DNA of 64,000 nucleotides from Melastoma dodecandrum. Its lineage: Eukaryota; Streptophyta; Magnoliopsida; Myrtales; Melastomataceae. A model generated the notes under the pieces. It ran no database searches. It saw nothing but the letters and a program-made list of their open reading frames with translations, and was not told the origin of the DNA. Shown here one piece after another: positions 1-11,700 of this stretch (position 1 is the stretch's first letter; the number at the start of each line of letters is the position of its first letter). A program made the position numbers and the translations under genes. The stretch is from the NCBI GenBank assembly GCA_029817715.1, contig JARUPY010000474.1, positions 9,300,001 to 9,364,000 of the forward strand. Reading direction: 5' to 3'.

Positions 1-3000
1 AGTCGAACAAAATCGAAACTGGAATTGTATAATGAATGGGGGAAAAAAAAAACGGATTCCAGAGGAGAGGGGAGATTAACACAACCCTTGTTCTTCTCCT
101 TTCTTCCTTGATCGTCTTCTATCACTGCAGGACCTCCATCTTCGCTGTGGTCGCCACCATTCCAGCTCTTCAGCCGCCTCTTCACCAAGGTAAGAAGGAA
201 CCCCGGCTTGGAACCCCCTAAGCCAGCCCACACTCGACAGCAATGACATAAGACAACGATGCGGCCGTCACTTCAGCTTCAACTTACCTCGGCGCGGACA
301 AGGAAGGCTCCCCCCGACGTTTGCTGTGGAGACGGCTGCTTACAGGACAGCTCAGGGCGATGACAACCGTCTCCTCTTCAGCTGTGAAGTAGATGTGAAC
401 CCAAAGCTAAGTCCTTCTTCTTGTTCAATAGCCTTCTTCCCATGGACGGAGCCAAAATCTCATTTCCTCTCTTCTTATCTCAGCCCCAAGGTGGCTCCCC
501 ATTTCAACTCCCCGGCGGTGCTTCCGGATTCGACCCCCAAAGCGGCAAATCAGCCGCTGCACCCAGCTGTCCAACGCTCTTCACCAACGACTTTCTGATC
601 CTGGCAGCAGTGACCCAGCAAAGCCAAGACTGTAGTTGACAGCAGAGGCCCACCTTCTCTGAGTACCTGCGGCATCGCAGCCGCCAACTCTGCTCCAGCA
701 AACCAGCTTCGTTCTAGACCAGTACCTGCTCTTCGTATCAACACCAACCCTCCAGTAACGGCCAGACCCGCTCCCCGCCACATCTCCCAGCCGCCAGCGG
801 TCCACATCCTCCTGGCGTCCTCCAGCTGCAGCCCGTCCCCGGCGTCCCTCCGTTAGCACGGCAGCAACCCTGCCTCAACGTCACTCCCAGATCCATCCAC
901 GGCTGCAACAACGGGCCTCCTTGCTCCCCAGCCAGACCTAACTTCGACAATTTCCTCACTGCGTCATCCTGAAGTTTCTGCACTCCCCGACTCTGACGGC
1001 CCTTCTACCCAGTCGCCGATTCCCCAACTCCCTCCATCCTCTCCTTGGCCCAGATCTGACGAGTCAACCTCGAACCATCCCGGATCTGGCCGTCCCCAAA
1101 CCACCTCAGCCTCCCAACAGCCAGCGGAAGCGGCCAGAGCTGCTCCCTAACGCTCCCTGGTGATCCCTGGTTCTCCCCTGGCTTCCTCGGCTCCTCCCAC
1201 AGTGCCATCCATGCTTTGAAGCCGTCCCCACTCCAGCAACTCCGCGGCAGCCCCGGCGTAGCCTCCTCCGATGCGACAGCCCCTCCCCGGCATCCCTAGA
1301 CCAAACGACGGTGAATCATCCCCTTTTTGGTGTTCCCAGGGCCCTCGGTGACAAACCCACCTATCCCTGGCGTGGCTGGATTTCACGGTGGCGAGCCCAC
1401 TTCACTATGGCGTCCTCCCACGGCATCAACCTCCAGATCCGGCCTCTAGACACATCTTCTCTCCGCCATCAGGACCCACGACGGCAGCCCTCCTTCTCCA
1501 GCCTCCCCGTTCTCAACTCCCAGACGATCCCCATCCTCCAGAGCGTCGGGTTCACACATCGATCGGTTGATCAGCGCCCCTCAGCACTCCACCACTCGAC
1601 GGCGGCTGACCCATAAGTCTCCCAGCAGTACCTCCCTCAGATCCAACCACGGCGACAACAAACCTTCGAGTCTGGTTGCCGACGTGCCTCCCTTGCCGCC
1701 TCTCCAGACCCAGCCTCCCTCCGAACCCCCTTTACGTCGGCGGCAGCGACTCAAGGCGGCTCTCGGCCTCCCCGACCCCGCCTTCCTCTTCCCCGCGGCT
1801 GGACAAGCAGGAGGAAAGGATCGGATTCTATGGGTGAAGACTTGGAAAAGTGGCCCCCAAAGGTAAAATCCTTTCTTTCTTTTTATTATTATCATTTTAT
1901 TTTTTCCATATGTCTGATTTGTAGTCTCCACGCTAGGTCGTTTTCTCTTTTCATGATTATTGCATCTGACATTCGAATTTCAGACAAATGTTAGATATTT
2001 CACTTAGAATTTTAAACAAGCATGGTCAGAACATGTTCATTTTATCTTCCTTTGTCATCGACGAAATCTTAACATCTCTCTTTTAGTACATGTTATTCCC
2101 GTTTACTTGCACGAAAATTAATATATTATTAACATTCAATCTCCTTTTTGTTTTGCATGTAAAACACGTTGAAACTCCTCGGTTATCTTCGACAATACAC
2201 AACAACAACATTTTCGATCAAAACGGTAAGACATGCCTTACTTTACCTCGTATGATTGAATTTCACCTAAATTCAACGATACTAACCACGTTTACATTTT
2301 TTTTTTACATGTACATTGAGCGCTTAATCTCGGAATACCGACCTCAAAATTTCCAAGATTAACTCGAAGGCGCGTGTATCAAACCGCGTGGTTCTACCCT
2401 GGCCTAAAAACCGCGGGCTTGAAGACAAAGCGGCCCCAACCTTCAATCTAAGGTACAAAGGGGAGGTGCGGGCCTCCCCGAATTTCATTTTAAAAGCCCA
2501 CTTGTAACGGATTGCGGGCCCAAGTGCATAGGCCCGCAATCACCGCCACTTCCCCGCCCTTTTGATCTAAATACTTGTTTGGGATTGCACGCTTGTTTAG
2601 GCTCTAGGTTGAACGTCGCATGTGACTTTTAATTCAACCAACCTAAAGTCGGGCACAACGCCCGTTAAAACGTCGACAAGAGTCCGGCATATTCCCGGAT
2701 CGGGTCCAACACCCGTCAATCAAAAGTTAAACCTTTTTTTGGACAAATCGCTACCCTTTTCGTATGTGGTAGGATGTAAGGTTAGTAAATAGGAATCCCC
2801 GAACCCAGACTCTGATTTTTCCGACTTAAAATCACATTTTTTAACTAAGTCGGTGGTGACTCCGAACAAAAGTTTTTCAAAGTAAAACTAAACTTCACTA
2901 CCCTTTTTTCGGAGCCATTTGGGGTGAGGTGACGGCTACTCGAGCCGCTCCTTGGCCCTCCTCGAAATTCGCGAGCGAGGCCTTAACGCAGCCTTTCGCT

Positions 3001-3214
3001 CGCCGCCTCCAAGGAACTGGAGACGGTTGGCGAAACTTCCCGCAGACCCGTTCGCGAATCAAGGGAAGGCCCAACCCTAGGCCCCTTTCCGCAGTGTCCG
3101 GCGTTCGAGCCGTAACGCCGACCGGAATAAGCCTCGGGGGAGCGGGCCCGGATCCTCGGGTTGCCTGAACCGCCATCGCGCGCTCTGCTAGGCGGGAAGG
3201 GCGCGCTGCGTACA
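1..3214 (+). repeat. 5' LTR of the LARD (partial)
   Basis: It matches 9727-11878 along its length and ends in TACA at 3214, seven bases before the primer binding site. It holds about 1,062 bp (365-1426) that the 3' LTR lacks; both edges carry the 5-bp word CAACC, which occurs once in the 3' LTR. Its last 290 bp are very GC-rich and contain a strong hairpin. Short ORFs with proline-rich products occur here but are shared only because the LTRs are copies. With the part outside the window the LTR would be about 4.2 kb. Confidence 0.88.
2971..3003 (+). other. GC-rich hairpin near the LTR end (5' copy)
   Basis: GCGAGCGA (2971-2978) pairs with TCGCTCGC (2996-3003), and GGC/GCC extend the stem after a two-base bulge. 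The same hairpin is in the 3' LTR at 11634-11666. It lies about 210 bases before the LTR end, where R/U5 and the start of the packaged RNA would be, so a role in RNA structure is possible but not shown. Confidence 0.6.
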
Positions 3215-3221
3215 TCCCGGG

Positions 3222-3239
3222 TGGCGACTCTGCTGGGGA
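3222..3239 (+). promoter_or_regulatory. Primer binding site, tRNA-Arg type
   Basis: TGGCGACTCTGCTGGGGA starts seven bases after the LTR terminus. Its complement ends in GAGTCGCCA, as plant tRNA-Arg (ACG anticodon) does with its added CCA; I recall about one mismatch to the usual plant sequence. This site would prime minus-strand cDNA synthesis. tRNA-Arg priming is known for Tat/Ogre-type elements. Confidence 0.8.
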
Positions 3240-5341
3240 CACTCTGCATGTGGATTCCTACCGAAAGCCTTTTTACCACATGCGGAGAGGAGTTACTTAT
3301 GTTTGCATGTAATTGATTGGCTCGGTGCCTTTTGTATGATCTACTCCCTGTGTATGTTTACCGCTTTCCTAGGCATACTTAGGTAAGTCCCTATACCCGG
3401 GACTGGGATTTTTAGGGGGTCACCATAAGGCACGGCCTTGCTGCTTCCTACGGCTTGTAGGCTATGGACCGGGTCCCGTCTCCCTTAGTCCGAGGGAGGT
3501 CTTAGAAGCCTCCATCCGAGTCTAGGAATTGCGTGCCCACTACAGGTGCCAGACGCTGCACGTGCATTTGCGTGTTACTAAGTGACTGCTACTTGTGCAG
3601 GGACAGGTGTCAGGTACGCTTTCTCTACTATAACTGTAAAACTAACACTGCTCGTTTGCAGTTGAGTCGAGTTTATTACAATGGGCTTCGAGAACCCCCA
3701 TTTCTCCTATCCCTATCTATTTTATGATTACTGCATTCATACATGTCTGCCTGATTGCAGTAGTTATATTATCATGTCATTCAGAATAATTAATTCATTG
3801 CATTACTGCATTTCGTTTGCGATTGCATTTACGTAATGCATAACTCTTATGCATATATGAGTGCGATTAAACAACATCACAAATTTATCATGCATCGATT
3901 ACACTGTTGTATGATACTAATCCAATCATTCTTTCTACTTTCTTTTTGAGGTTTAATTCTCCAACATGGCTCATCGAACGGGACTAGGGATAAAGTATGA
4001 CATTACAAATCTACGAGCACAAGAATACCAAGGATACCATGACGGCAACCAAGGCCCAAAGCCGCATATCCAACAACGCAAAGGCCAAAGCTATCCTGGC
4101 AACTGCCAAGGCCCAAAGCCAAACACAAAAACCAAATTTCATCCAATGGCTACCAAGGTTCAAAGCCGAATTTACAATAACAGGAAAACCCCAAGGAGGT
4201 TACATTGCAAAGGCCAATCTCCATCAACATCAAGACTGATGACAAACCAAAGAGCTATTTACATACACGATAGCGGAATATGACACCCCCACTAATCAAC
4301 CACCGATCCAAGGAAGTAGAAGCAATTATATTACATCATCAGCTACCGCAACTTCGGTACCAACAAGAACGTTCTTCTCAGCTTTTTCGTCGAAGCCCTA
4401 TTCTTTCGCTCATCCCAAGCCCCGATTCTCAACATTGGGCGACTCAGACAAGGGCAATCCCTTTTATAACTCGAACCTTGATTCTCAACATCAGGCAACC
4501 TGACCAGGATCGACAAGAGGCAATCCTCCAATTTACGTGTCGAGCCTTGATCCTCAACATCAGGGAATTAGATAAGGGGCAAATCCTCTTACATGCATCC
4601 CGTCGTCGACTTTCTTCACCATGCCAGCAATACATTTTAGCACAAGGGGCAAACAACAACCTTCACAATGACATCACGATATCAGGACACCTGCAATCAA
4701 TCAACCTTCAAATACGATCACTCGACGTTTACAGAGATTCAGCCTCATTGTTTCTTTGATAACAAGAACTGGACGAACGTCGGATCCAAAGCATCCCCAC
4801 GAGAAAAACATGAACAACATGGACCAGATTCTTCAAGAGACGTCAAATACATAGCGTGACCGGTATCAGAAACTCCCATTTGCGTTACCCGCCTTCCAAC
4901 AACTCATTACATGTCTGGCAGGGCCACCGATACTCAAACCACCAAGATGAATCATTTGGGGCAACGCTTACATTACAGCTTCCCCCTACACCAAAGAACA
5001 TGCGATCTACCTAACAATGACGCGTACTCGGACCCGGGCAACTCCCATCAAGCTCAACCACGGTACCTAAGCAATCAATCCAGCAGAAATTCAACTATAG
5101 ATTCTCTGGAGCTCATCCCAAGGAGAAGGCCCACCACATGAGAGGCTAGTTACCCACCCAGCCCCACCTCAATGGGCAATCAACAATACACATCCAAGGA
5201 TAATCGACTTGGCATGCCCTTTCAAGAAAACAACCACATTAATGGAGAAAAACTGCCACAAGCACTCCACGTAGACAATCTTCAATGTTACTACACATGA
5301 AAGAGAGTATTCGTTCCATCATCAATACTTCCCTATTTATG
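3240..5341 (+). other. Non-coding leader of the LARD interior
   Basis: This stretch follows the primer site. It has only short ORFs (up to 159 codons at 4280-4759) with no recognisable domain. From 4003 to 4210 the phrase 'aaggcccaaagcc' recurs in degenerate form. No splice sites or gag signature could be supported. Confidence 0.6.
4424..4610 (+). repeat. Short degenerate tandem repeat, three units
   Basis: Three units open with GATTCTCAACAT or GATCCTCAACAT at 4424, 4480 and 4549, each followed by a CAATCC- or CAAATCC-containing segment. The spacing is 56 and 69 bp, so the units have diverged by indels. Confidence 0.6.
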
Positions 5342-7337
5342 AAAATAAGTTACATGAGCTCACTTATTTTAGCCCTTGTCGCATGTTGACGAAGGCGTGG
5401 GTGGCAGGGTGGTAAAGTTTTGAGCCAAAGCCTTAAAACAGTTTCGAGCCAAATCTTTGAAATATTCATCGTTATCAACAAAACAATGGAACAACATGAA
5501 AGGGAAGTATTCGTTGCCAAGTTAATACTTTCTTTGCAAAAAAAAAAAACATGTTACATGAGCTCACATGTTTCTTGCCCTATGTTCGTCTCATAGGTAC
5601 AGGAACAACCTAAGCAGACAACAATAAGCGAGGGCGGCAGGGTGGTAAAGCTCCGAGCAATATTGGGGCAAAATCCCAAGCAATCTTGGAGAAACCCTCG
5701 GTGTCAACGAATCACATAAAAGGGAGTATTCGTTCCCTAACTAATACCTTCTCTGCAAAACAAGTTACATGAATTTACTTGTTTTGCCCTTCGGCTTGTC
5801 TTATAGGTACATGAACATCCTAGACAGACGACGAAGGCGAGGGTGGCGAGATGGAAAAATTTCGAGCCAAAGTTTCAAAACAGCTTTCGTTGGCAAAATG
5901 ATGATGCACATTAAGACGGCAATATAAGAGCAATCCTCGGGGTACAACAACATCCTATTATGCCAATCAAGACAGCTTTCGAATCAAAGCTTCGAAACTC
6001 ACGATCAACAAGACAACAAATTGCATGAAAATACAAGAGTGTCTTAAGCAGACAATGAAGACAAACAATGAAGTTTCAAACCGGAGCTTCGGAACAAACT
6101 TCGTCAGCAAACTTCCTTATATCCCCAGGGAGTCAACCGGGATAAAGAGAACTGACAATATACATGAAAATGGAGGACTACACAATTATTACTCTCTTCA
6201 TCGAACTAAACGAAATTACATGAGACGATTTCGTTTACGTCCTTTGTCTCGTAGGGCAGGTACAAGAGCTCCTCACACGAATGGTACAAAACTCCCATGA
6301 CAAAGGCGAGGGTGGTAGGGCGGCAAAGCTTCAAGCCAAAGTCTTGCAGCAATTTCGTCAAACCTTCGATTCCATTCGACGAAGACGCAATGACGAAATT
6401 ATACAAAAGGGAAGTACCAAAACACTACTTCACCTTTCTTACAAATGAAGTTACATGAGCTAACTTCATTCTTACTCTAACAGAAACAAGTCGCATGAAC
6501 TCACTTGTTTCTCGTCATCTGTTTGATAGGTACATGAGCTTCCTTACAGAATAGACATCAGGCAAGAGAAACAACTTCGTCAAACCTTCGACTCCATCGG
6601 ACGAAGACGCAACGACGAAAACATACACAAAGGAAGTACCAAAACTCTACTTCATCCTTTCTTACAAATGAAGTTATATGAGAAAACTTCATTCTCACAG
6701 AAACAAGTCGCATGAACTCACTTGTTTCTCGCCATCTGTTTGATAGGTACATGAACTTCCTTACACAACAGACATCAAGCAAGAGTAACAATTTCGTCAA
6801 TCCTTTGATTCCTACGGACAAAGACGCAATGACGAAACACATAGAAAAGGGAAGTATCAAAACTCTACTTTGCCTTTCATATAAATGAAGTAACATGAAC
6901 ATACTTCATTCTTACTTCAAAAGAAACAAGTTACATGAACTCACTTGTTGTCTGTCCTTTGCTTGGGGTAGGTACACTAACATCCTACTTTACAGACAAA
7001 GGCGTGGGCGGTTGGGTGGAAAATTTCGAACCGAAGCTTCGAAATTGCCTTTGTTGTCACCATGGATGACCACACTATAAGGGAGTATCATCTACACTGC
7101 TCTCTAACAAAATTTTTCATAATTCCCCAGATGGAGTCATATCTCCATTTCCCCAGCTGGAGTCCTGCCTTCATTCAAGCTGGAGTTTATTACATACGTC
7201 GCATTCCTCAACAAGGATACAAGCATATTTTTCCAGAACTATCATCGAGACGGACATATCCATCTCATCTCCCCAGCGGATACTTTATTTCATTATTATC
7301 TCCCTAAACGAGAGTCGAAGTACATGAGCTAACTTCG
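5342..7337 (+). repeat. Array of 11 stem-loops with covarying stems
   Basis: Eleven perfect hairpins share a loop close to TACATGAGCTC. Positions (left arm / right arm): 5342-5350/5362-5370, 5547-5554/5566-5573, 5757-5765/5777-5785, 6207-6216/6228-6237, 6444-6451/6463-6470, 6483-6491/6503-6511, 6667-6674/6686-6693, 6700-6708/6720-6728, 6884-6891/6903-6910, 6925-6931/6943-6949, 7316-7321/7332-7337. Left arms differ (for example AAAATAAGT, AAACATGT, AAAACAAGT, AAACGAAAT, AATGAAGT), yet each right arm is the exact complement, while the 11-nt loop (10 nt in the last) stays similar. Such paired change suggests that the fold was conserved, most likely as RNA. The hairpins sit in larger degenerate units that also carry AAGGGAAGTATTCG-like and GGTACATGAACATCC-like words. 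Function is unknown. Confidence 0.85.
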
Positions 7338-7430
7338 TCTCTGTCCGTTGTCAACTGTGTAGGCGCATGGACATCCATACAGTTCGGTACAAACTCCTAG
7401 GCAACGGCGCGGGTGGTCGGGTGGAAGCCG
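5395..7430 (+). repeat. Recurrent G-rich motif in the hairpin array
   Basis: A motif like AAGGCGNGGGTGGYAGGGTGG occurs six times, near 5391, 5627, 5834, 6302, 6998 and 7404. It usually follows a hairpin and a GGTACATGAACATCC-like phrase. A second inverted repeat often follows it, clearest at 7022-7030/7038-7046 (AATTTCGAA with its complement), also near 5979. The G runs could form a two-layer quadruplex, which is inference. Confidence 0.65.
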
Positions 7431-7439
7431 TTTCAAATT

Positions 7440-8726
7440 TACGAAAGTGCACAAGAGCACTACAGAGGTTTGGGTACCTAAACCTGTTTATTTCTTAAGC
7501 ATTTGTGTGCTCATCTACATATAATTCGAAATCATCTTTAATAAAAATATTTTTGAGCGAGAATGGAGAAGGCAAACCTATTCCTAAACACTTACCCAGA
7601 GTGATGAGTGCAAATACTATGAGGATTCATACATGAGCATTCAGACGGATAACGAATCCTTTGACAAAAGATGCTCTAAACCGGGATGAGATCGAGCATT
7701 TATTCTCTATCCCAAACACGAAACATCAACCATTGCTAGCCCCTTCCGAGCCAAAGTTGAAGTTTTCATATACACTACACCTAACAAGTCTAAGGACCGC
7801 CTCATATCGAGGTTAAAAGGGAGATCTTGTAGCTAGAATCCGAAAGCAACGGACCGTAGAAGCAACACTTCCTCAAGGTTCAAGCGAAGAAGCATCATCA
7901 ACAGTCAAGCTTGCCAGTTAAGTCGTTCCCAAGGAAGGAACTTCTCCAACAATACTACAACAAGTACGAATTCCCAAGAAGTCCAAAGCATTTCCAAAGA
8001 AGACTATCAGGAAAAGAAAATAGGGCAAATCCCTATGGTTTAGTAAAGAAAGAGCAAAATCAGCGCAAAGACCAAAGTCTTCAAAAGCAAAGCGCGAGAT
8101 GAAAGTCAAAAGAGCAACATAAAGCACCAGGACCGACATTGCTGGTCGCAAAAGCAAAGGTGACATTTTTTTCAACAAGTCAAATGAAATCATTCCTCAA
8201 AGCGGATCATCAGCACCTAACACTAAGCCAACTATTCATCCCTAACGGAATGCCTAAACTGGCGAGCTGTCCGGAGGATGGAAAATTTGCTTGAACGGTG
8301 AAAACTCTATGGTCAAGTAGCTTCCAATGAGGTCCTTGAACTCTTTCATTCAAACAATGAATTTAAACCTTCAATCTAAAGGCCTTATGCCAAAGCCACA
8401 TTACAACCCGAATAAAGACTCCTTCGACTGGTACATGAGCATCCAAGTCAAAGGAATTCCGAAATCCAACTGAAGTGGCTTTCAGAAATGAGAGCGAAAC
8501 CCGAGAGAACCAACAAACCTTCTCTGCTCTCGCTTGGAAGCATGCTTTTAAAGAAAGAACAAAACGAATCATAATGTGCATGTACATTTAGCTATTAAAG
8601 TCATCGTCATGACTAATGATTTTCTTGATGAGCTCTCAGGATACATGTTAACCAAAAGATAGCCTCAAAGCATAATTTGAGGTATTTACGATATCCTTGC
8701 GAGAGAATCTTCTCAGATTCCCTCCC
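7440..8726 (+). other. 3' part of the LARD interior, no gene seen
   Basis: No ORF longer than about 90 codons and no retroelement motif was found. Words such as GGTACATGAGCATCC continue in degenerate form, suggesting that the repeat units of the array once reached further. Confidence 0.5.
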
Positions 8727-8735
8727 AAGGAGGGA
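8727..8735 (+). promoter_or_regulatory. Polypurine tract of the LARD
   Basis: The purine run AAGGAGGGA lies five bases before TGTAATACC, the proposed first bases of the 3' LTR. Polypurine tracts prime plus-strand DNA synthesis in LTR elements. The position supports the LTR start, which cannot be checked against the 5' LTR because that end is outside the window. Confidence 0.65.
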
Positions 8736-8740
8736 CAATC

Positions 8741-11700
8741 TGTAATACCTCAAATTTAATCATGACAATCAATCTCCAACCATACAAAAGGAGACCATTG
8801 GAACTACGCTACAATTGAAAAGAAGATGCCGCAATCCACTTGGAAAGTTGAGGCCAGATCAATCACAAAGACCGCAACTCCTCCTCCGATGCATCGCCGG
8901 AGTTCGCGGCAACATACTCGCCAGCAGCCCACAAACAGCGGCGAACCAGCTCCCCCATTGCAGCAGCGAAGCAACTCTCCAAGCGGTGCCAAAGCCGCAC
9001 CAGCAGCATCCCCAGCCAGCTCACACGACGACGGCTCTTGCACCACTCCTTCTCAGCCCCGGCGACACTGACTTCAGTCGCGACCAGCCGCTTATACAAA
9101 CAGAGGCGCAGGTCCAAAATATGCAGAAAACACCATCGTTAATGAAGTCGGCCGAGAACCCAAGGCGCTCCCAACCTCAAAACATTCCGGCCATTCGGAA
9201 CCTCAGCCACATCAACAACAATCAGATATACCACGAGTCATCCCTACCTGCTGGACGCTCGCACCAGCAACTCCAACAGCAAGTTCCGACGCCAACCAAG
9301 CTGCCCATCCTCTGCCCAGCAGCGATCCTTTCTAGTTTCAGCTACCAAAATCAAACTCAGCCTAAACCAAAGGGGGCCGAGCAAAACCAACAAAATAACA
9401 ACACAAATCAAGGAAACCAAGGAAGAGGGCCTAAGCAAACCCAAGCCCTCCAATTTCAACAGAGCCCAAGGTAGCTCAGCCCACAATAGCAAGCCAACCC
9501 ACAAAAGCCCACAAGGAAAGCAAAACCCAGCCCCGACCAAAGCAAAATTAAAACAAACCTGCTTTTTGGTTTCCTCCGACAGAGATCTCACAAGGACGAT
9601 CGCTCCGTGCTCAAATCTCCCAGGAAGCACACACAAATGTGCTCACTAATGTCTGCATAAAGTTAAAGAAAACTAATTACAAGTAACTACCTTGAATCTC
9701 AATGAAATGAGATGAATTCCAGTCAAAGTCGAACAAAATCGAAACTGGAATTGTATAATGAATGGGGGAAAAAAAAAACGGATTCCAGAGGAGAGCGGAG
9801 ACTAACATAACAGTTGTTCTTCTCCTTTCTTCCTTGATCGTCTTCTATCACTGCAGGACCTCCATCTTCGCTGTGGTCGCCACCATTCCAGCTCTTCAGC
9901 CGCCTCTTCACCAAGGTAAGAAGGAACCCCGGCTTGGAACCCCCTAAGCCAGCCCACACTCGACAGCAGTGGAATAAGACAACGATGCGGCCGTCACTTC
10001 GGCTTCAACTTACCTCGACGCGGACAAGGAAGACTCCTCCCGACGTTTACTGTGGAGACGACTGCTTACAGGATAGCTCAGGGCGACGACAACCTCCAGA
10101 TCCGCCCTCTAGACCCTTCTTCTCTCCGCCATCAGGACCCACGACGGCAGCCCTCCTTCTCCAGCCTCCCCGTTCTTGACTCCAAGACGATCCCCATCCT
10201 CCAGAGCGTCGGGTTCACACATCGATCGGTTGATCAGCGCCCCTCAGCACTCCACCACTCGACGGCGGCTGACCCATAAGTCTCCCGGTAGTACCTCCCT
10301 CAGATCCAACCACGGCGACAACAAACCTTCGAGTCTGGTTGCCGACGTGCCTCCCTTGCCGCCTCTCCAGACCCAGCCTCCCTCCGAACCCCCTTTGCCA
10401 CGGTGGCAGCAACCCAAGGCGGCTCCCGGCCAACCGCGACCCCGCCTTTCTCTCCCCGTGGCTGGACAAGCAGGAGGAAAGGATCGGATGCTATGGGTGA
10501 AGACTTGGTAAAGTGGCCCCCAAAGGTAAAATCCTTTCTTTCTTTTTATTATTATCATTTTATTTTTTCCATATGTCTGATTTGTAGTCTCCACGCTAGG
10601 TCGTTTTCTCTTTTCATGATTATTGCATCTGACATTCGAATTTCAGACAAATGTTAGATATTTCACTTAGAATTTTAAACAAGCATGGTCAGAACATGTT
10701 CATTTTATCTTCCTTTGTCATCGACGAAATCTTAACATCTCTCTTTTAGTACATGTTATTCCCGTTTACTTGCACGGAAATTAACATATCACTAACATTC
10801 AATTTCCCTCTTGTTTTGCATGTAAAACCCCGGCGAATCTCCTCGAATATTTTCGACAATATACATCAAGTAACATGTCCGATCAAAACGGTATGACATG
10901 CCTTACTTTACTAGGTTTCATTGAATTTCATTCAAATTCAACATTACTAACCACACTTATATTTTTTTTGACATGTACATCGAGTATTTAATCTCAGAAG
11001 ATCAATCCCAAATTTCGAAGATTAACTCGAAGACGTGTGTATCAAACCGCGTGGTTCTACCCGGCCTAAAAACCGCGGGCTCGAAGACAAAGCGGGCCCA
11101 ACCTTCAATCAAAGATACAAAGGGGAGGTGCGGGCCTCCCCGAATTTCATTTTAAAAGCCCACTTGTAACGGATTGCGGGCCCAAGTGCATAGGCCCGCA
11201 ATCACCGCCACTTCCCCGCCCTTTTGATCTAAATACTTGTTTGGGATTGCACGCTTGTTTAGGCTCTAGGTTGAACGTCGCATGTGACTTTTAATTCAAC
11301 CAACCTAAAGTCGGGCACAACGCCCGTTAAAACGTCGACAAGAGTCCGGCATATTCCCGGATCGGGTCCAACACCCGTCAATCAAAAGTTAAACCTTTTT
11401 TTGGACAAATCGCTACCCTTTTCGTATGTGGTAGGATGTAAGGTTAGCAAATAGGAATCCCCGAACCCAGACTCTGATTTTTCCGACTTAAAATCACATT
11501 TTTAACTAAGTCGGTGGCGACTCCGAACAAAAGTTTTCCAAAGTAAAACTAAACTTCACTATCCTTTTTTTGGGAGCCATTTGGGGTGAGGTGACGGCTA
11601 CTCAAGCCGCTCCTTGGGCCCTCCCCGAAATTCGCGAGCGAGGCCTTAACGCAGCCTTTCGCTCGCCGCCTCCAGGGAACTGGAGACGGTTAGCGAAACG

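Noticed and set aside
36..221. ORF with a hydrophobic segment, repeated at 9762-9947
   Set aside because: It recurs only because both are LTR copies; the frames differ by substitutions that show no coding bias, and no family is recognised.
2898..3279. Overlapping ORFs of about 80-115 codons on both strands at the LTR end
   Set aside because: GC-rich DNA leaves frames open by chance; the hairpin and LTR end explain the composition.
5395..5417. Telomere-like or CRISPR-like repeat in the LARD interior
   Set aside because: Units are degenerate with variable spacing, have covarying stems and no unique equal-length spacers; this is a plant genome.
8815..9474. 219-codon ORF in the LARD 3' LTR
   Set aside because: Gln/Pro/Ser-rich translation of CA-rich DNA, no domain, and several overlapping frames are also open.
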